Below are positions 63,001 to 64,000 of a DNA stretch of 64,000 nt, piece after piece; the first letter of the stretch is position 1; the number at the start of each line of letters is the position of its first letter. Source of the stretch: Perilla frutescens (lineage: Eukaryota; Streptophyta; Magnoliopsida; Lamiales; Lamiaceae); NCBI GenBank assembly GCA_026008535.1, contig BRKX01000013.1, positions 55,253,726 to 55,317,725 of the forward strand, read 5' to 3'. Below the pieces are notes generated by a model. That model was not told the origin of the DNA and did not search any database. It saw only the letters and a list, made by a program, of their open reading frames with translations. Both the position numbers and the translations under genes were made by a program.

Positions 63001-64000
63001 ACAAAGAGCGTGAAAATATCTATATGGTGTATTTGTTCACTTACCAGGTTTGAAAATTATTTTCCACTTTCTTAAAGTGGGAAATATTGTCAACGGATCA
63101 TTTTACACGCTTAAGGATCTTCAGCAGAACCTATTCTTTCAAACAGCCACCTCTATTTTTTCTTGTTTTAATGCTTGGTAGGACAAGCCATGTTCTTATT
63201 AATGCATGCATGAATTTTTATGATCAAGAATTATATCCGCGTTTACTATTTATTGGAAACTGCTAATTCTTCTGCAAAACCACTTTTAACTAAGAACAAA
63301 TAAATTCTTCTCTTTATAAATGGAAAACACTCTAAAAATTTAGTTTCAGAAAAGGTGCACAAGTTAAGCATTTTCTGAATATCTGAGGCATGTTTAGTAA
63401 ATTAAGAATCCCTCAGTTTTGAACTTGCAAACCTGAAACATCACAAGGAGGAATATCCAAAGACGATGAAAGCTATGATAGAGATGAAGAAATGTCCTAT
63501 GTTCAACAAAAGATGTTTTCCCACAACGTTTGCCTCCGCCGGACTTCAGAACATTCTGTAAACCAAGAAGGAAATAATAAAAAAACGGTTATAATGGTAA
63601 CAACCACCCCGATTCAACTTCAATGGGTGATATGCAAACTATCAGTACAAGAAAGTCAAATTACTAGTCAATCCATAAAATACAAACCAGCAATCTACTG
63701 ACAGATACATCATACATCAAACAAATTAAATCAAATTTATGTGTTGAAACTTGTTATCTACTAAACTATAGAAAGTACAACTTGATTTTGAATACCAAAT
63801 GAGATCAAGACTGATGGCAAGAAACAGTTTGCAATTAATAATTCAACAAAGATAGTGATGTAGACGTGAAAAACAGAAAAGGTAATTACAAATAAGACAC
63901 TAGCATTAATAATGTCCTTAGCCATAAAGTAGAATCATGAAATGGGATTACTATTATAATGGAACTAAAGTAGGCACCTTGAGTACACTGAACGGATCAC
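41586..64000 (-). CDS. CALS9: callose synthase, CalS9/GSL10 type (5' end beyond window)
   Basis: This plasma-membrane 1,3-beta-glucan synthase uses UDP-glucose. Arabidopsis GSL10 is needed for pollen development. Forty exons were placed: 64000-63978 (partial), 63555-63433, 60658-60556, 60439-60316, 60200-60011, 59917-59865, 59054-58994, 58906-58825, 58189-58140, 57905-57819, 57514-57429, 57307-57283, 55721-55627, 55523-55442, 55334-55165, 55051-54931, 53912-53815, 53713-53623, 53527-53367, 53283-53174, 52023-51889, 50768-50700, 50597-50420, 50078-49964, 48758-48639, 48145-48030, 47937-47854, 47776-47664, 47303-47251, 47151-46975, 46780-46733, 46223-46065, 45458-45345, 45267-45179, 45063-44905, 44829-44727, 43187-43068, 42253-42203, 42120-41938, 41822-41586. 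They read in phase for about 1,450 residues without a stop, of roughly 1,900 expected. Landmarks are GKTSFVEHRTFLHLYHSFHR, the FKS1-type catalytic region (QNHAVVFTRGNAVQTIDMNQ, MHYGHPDVFDRVFHITRGG), YQATGRGFVV, and C-terminal membrane helices ending ISLILAGNNPNTGI. Paralogue choice rests on the C-terminus and could be wrong; the family is certain. Confidence 0.93.
43552..43978. repeat. 214-bp tandem duplication in intron
   Basis: Two diverged copies, each with CCCAACATTAGAAATAAAGA, TAGTTTTAGAAATGCACTTC and CAATCGATA(T/C)GCGTGAAT, start near 43552 and 43767 in the intron between the exons at 43068-43187 and 44727-44829. Each has an A-rich run in the middle. Confidence 0.85.
45136..45178. repeat. 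(GA)n/(TC)n tract touching a 5' splice site
   Basis: The donor after the exon ending at 45179 is GTCTCTCTCTCTC on the minus strand, so the intron begins inside a TC microsatellite. The next exon starts at 45063, making this a short intron of 115 bp. Confidence 0.8.
47989..48017. repeat. (AT)n microsatellite in intron
   Basis: About 14 AT units lie 12 bp from the donor end of the exon at 48030-48145. Confidence 0.9.
48759..49963. other. callose synthase intron, 1.2 kb
   Basis: The open stretch at 49121-49408 (plus) does not match a family I know. No transposon ends are seen. It is treated as intron sequence. Confidence 0.5.
51040..51700. mobile_element. possible insertion in callose synthase intron
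   Basis: From CACTACACTAGGATTATCCG (51047) to about 51690 the composition is clearly richer in GC than the neighbouring intron, with CGGGCC, GGACTTGCCCGGCCG and CCACTACAAGCACCACGTGA near 51630. CACTACA occurs at both sides but in the same orientation, so a normal CACTA element is not shown. No ORF is recognised. Confidence 0.35.
52610..52845. repeat. long hairpin in callose synthase intron
   Basis: TTATTAGGTTCAGTAAATGA and the following bases (52652-52686) are inverted at 52735-52769. Outside these, GTTGTAACATTCCTACTATTT (52626) is inverted at 52812-52838. The loop contains ACACACTGCATAAAA, a copy of the splice-acceptor region of the exon at 53174-53283. It is probably a foldback or MITE-like element. 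Confidence 0.7.
52785..52799. repeat. poly(G) run of 15
   Basis: An uninterrupted run of 15 G occurs inside the hairpin arm. This is very unusual in AT-rich plant intron DNA and may be partly a sequencing artefact. Confidence 0.8.
55722..57282. other. callose synthase intron, 1.56 kb
   Basis: Nothing recognisable besides AT-rich intron sequence is seen. Short open frames here (for example 56422-56724) lack similarity and splice context. Confidence 0.5.
57521..57702. repeat. 91-bp tandem duplication in intron
   Basis: Two copies of CCAAGACAAA...AGGT(T/C)GCTGAAGATT...AGAAGTAAATCATCCATTAC lie just 5' of the exon at 57429-57514 in transcript order. They differ at about 8 positions. Confidence 0.9.
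60659..63432. other. callose synthase intron, 2.77 kb
   Basis: This is the longest intron of the gene in the window. Apart from the tandem duplication at 62651-62953 and a small one at about 62270-62330 (ATATCACACCTAAAC twice), no repeat or gene is recognised. The ORF at 61345-61809 (minus) has no recognisable domain. Confidence 0.5.
62651..62953. repeat. 150-bp tandem duplication in intron
   Basis: Two diverged copies share TGACTATCAAAAGAATATTC, AGAGAGGATACA, TTTCCCTTCAAATTCT and AGGTCAACATT(T/G)AACAAG. They lie in the 2.77-kb intron between the exons at 60556-60658 and 63433-63555. Confidence 0.85.

Overview
The window is nuclear DNA of a flowering plant, most likely a eudicot. Plant gene families with plant-style introns (callose synthase, an E+ class PPR protein, an IST1-like protein, a Rab GTPase exon) sit in AT-rich DNA full of plant transposon debris: Helitrons, a TTF-type hAT, Ty1/copia, CACTA, a tRNA-derived SINE and several MITE families. 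I cannot name the species from sequence alone.

Layout. 0-2.1 kb: a tandemly duplicated, probably dead Rab GTPase exon (minus strand) and a possible leftward gene start. 2.8-5.2 kb: a simple-motif array (ATCGA-rich 40-bp tandem repeats, CACTATAGTG palindromes, a long hairpin). 5.7-6.2 kb: a short TRM/LONGIFOLIA-like N-terminal fragment ending at a MITE. 6.7-10.1 kb: a non-autonomous Helitron with a CACTA end inside. 11.0-20.2 kb: a second Helitron region holding a third Helitron in opposite orientation (16.05-18.92 kb) and a GC-palindrome MITE. The Helitron DNA carries about 14 degenerate copies of a U2 snRNA promoter plus U2 RNA 5' end. Eight or more keep the plant snRNA spacing of 33-34 bp between USE and TATA box. 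This is the most unusual signal in the window. 21.3-23.2 kb: an intronless PPR gene (minus) without an in-frame ATG before its first repeats. 24.2-26.3 kb: an element flanked by (TA)n tracts, a SINE, and a MITE inserted in the SINE tail. 26.6-29.4 kb: an apparently intact six-exon IST1-like gene (plus).

29.7-41.2 kb is a stack of insertions. A dead Helitron Rep/helicase gene (plus) is split by a MITE, a copia block and a probable solo LTR. The copia block holds two incomplete copies of one family arranged tail to tail. A complete 3.36-kb hAT with an 8-bp target duplication sits in the gag of the right copy, and its transposase has four in-frame stops but no frameshift.

41.6-64.0 kb is the 3' three quarters of a callose synthase gene of the CalS9/GSL10 type (minus). 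I could place 40 exons with consistent phases; the N-terminal exons lie beyond the right edge. Its introns hold tandem duplications, a hairpin, a GC-AG splice site and a 25-nt microexon.

The three recognisable host genes (PPR, IST1-like, CalS9-like) are functionally independent. Apart from them the window is mainly a record of nested transposition.
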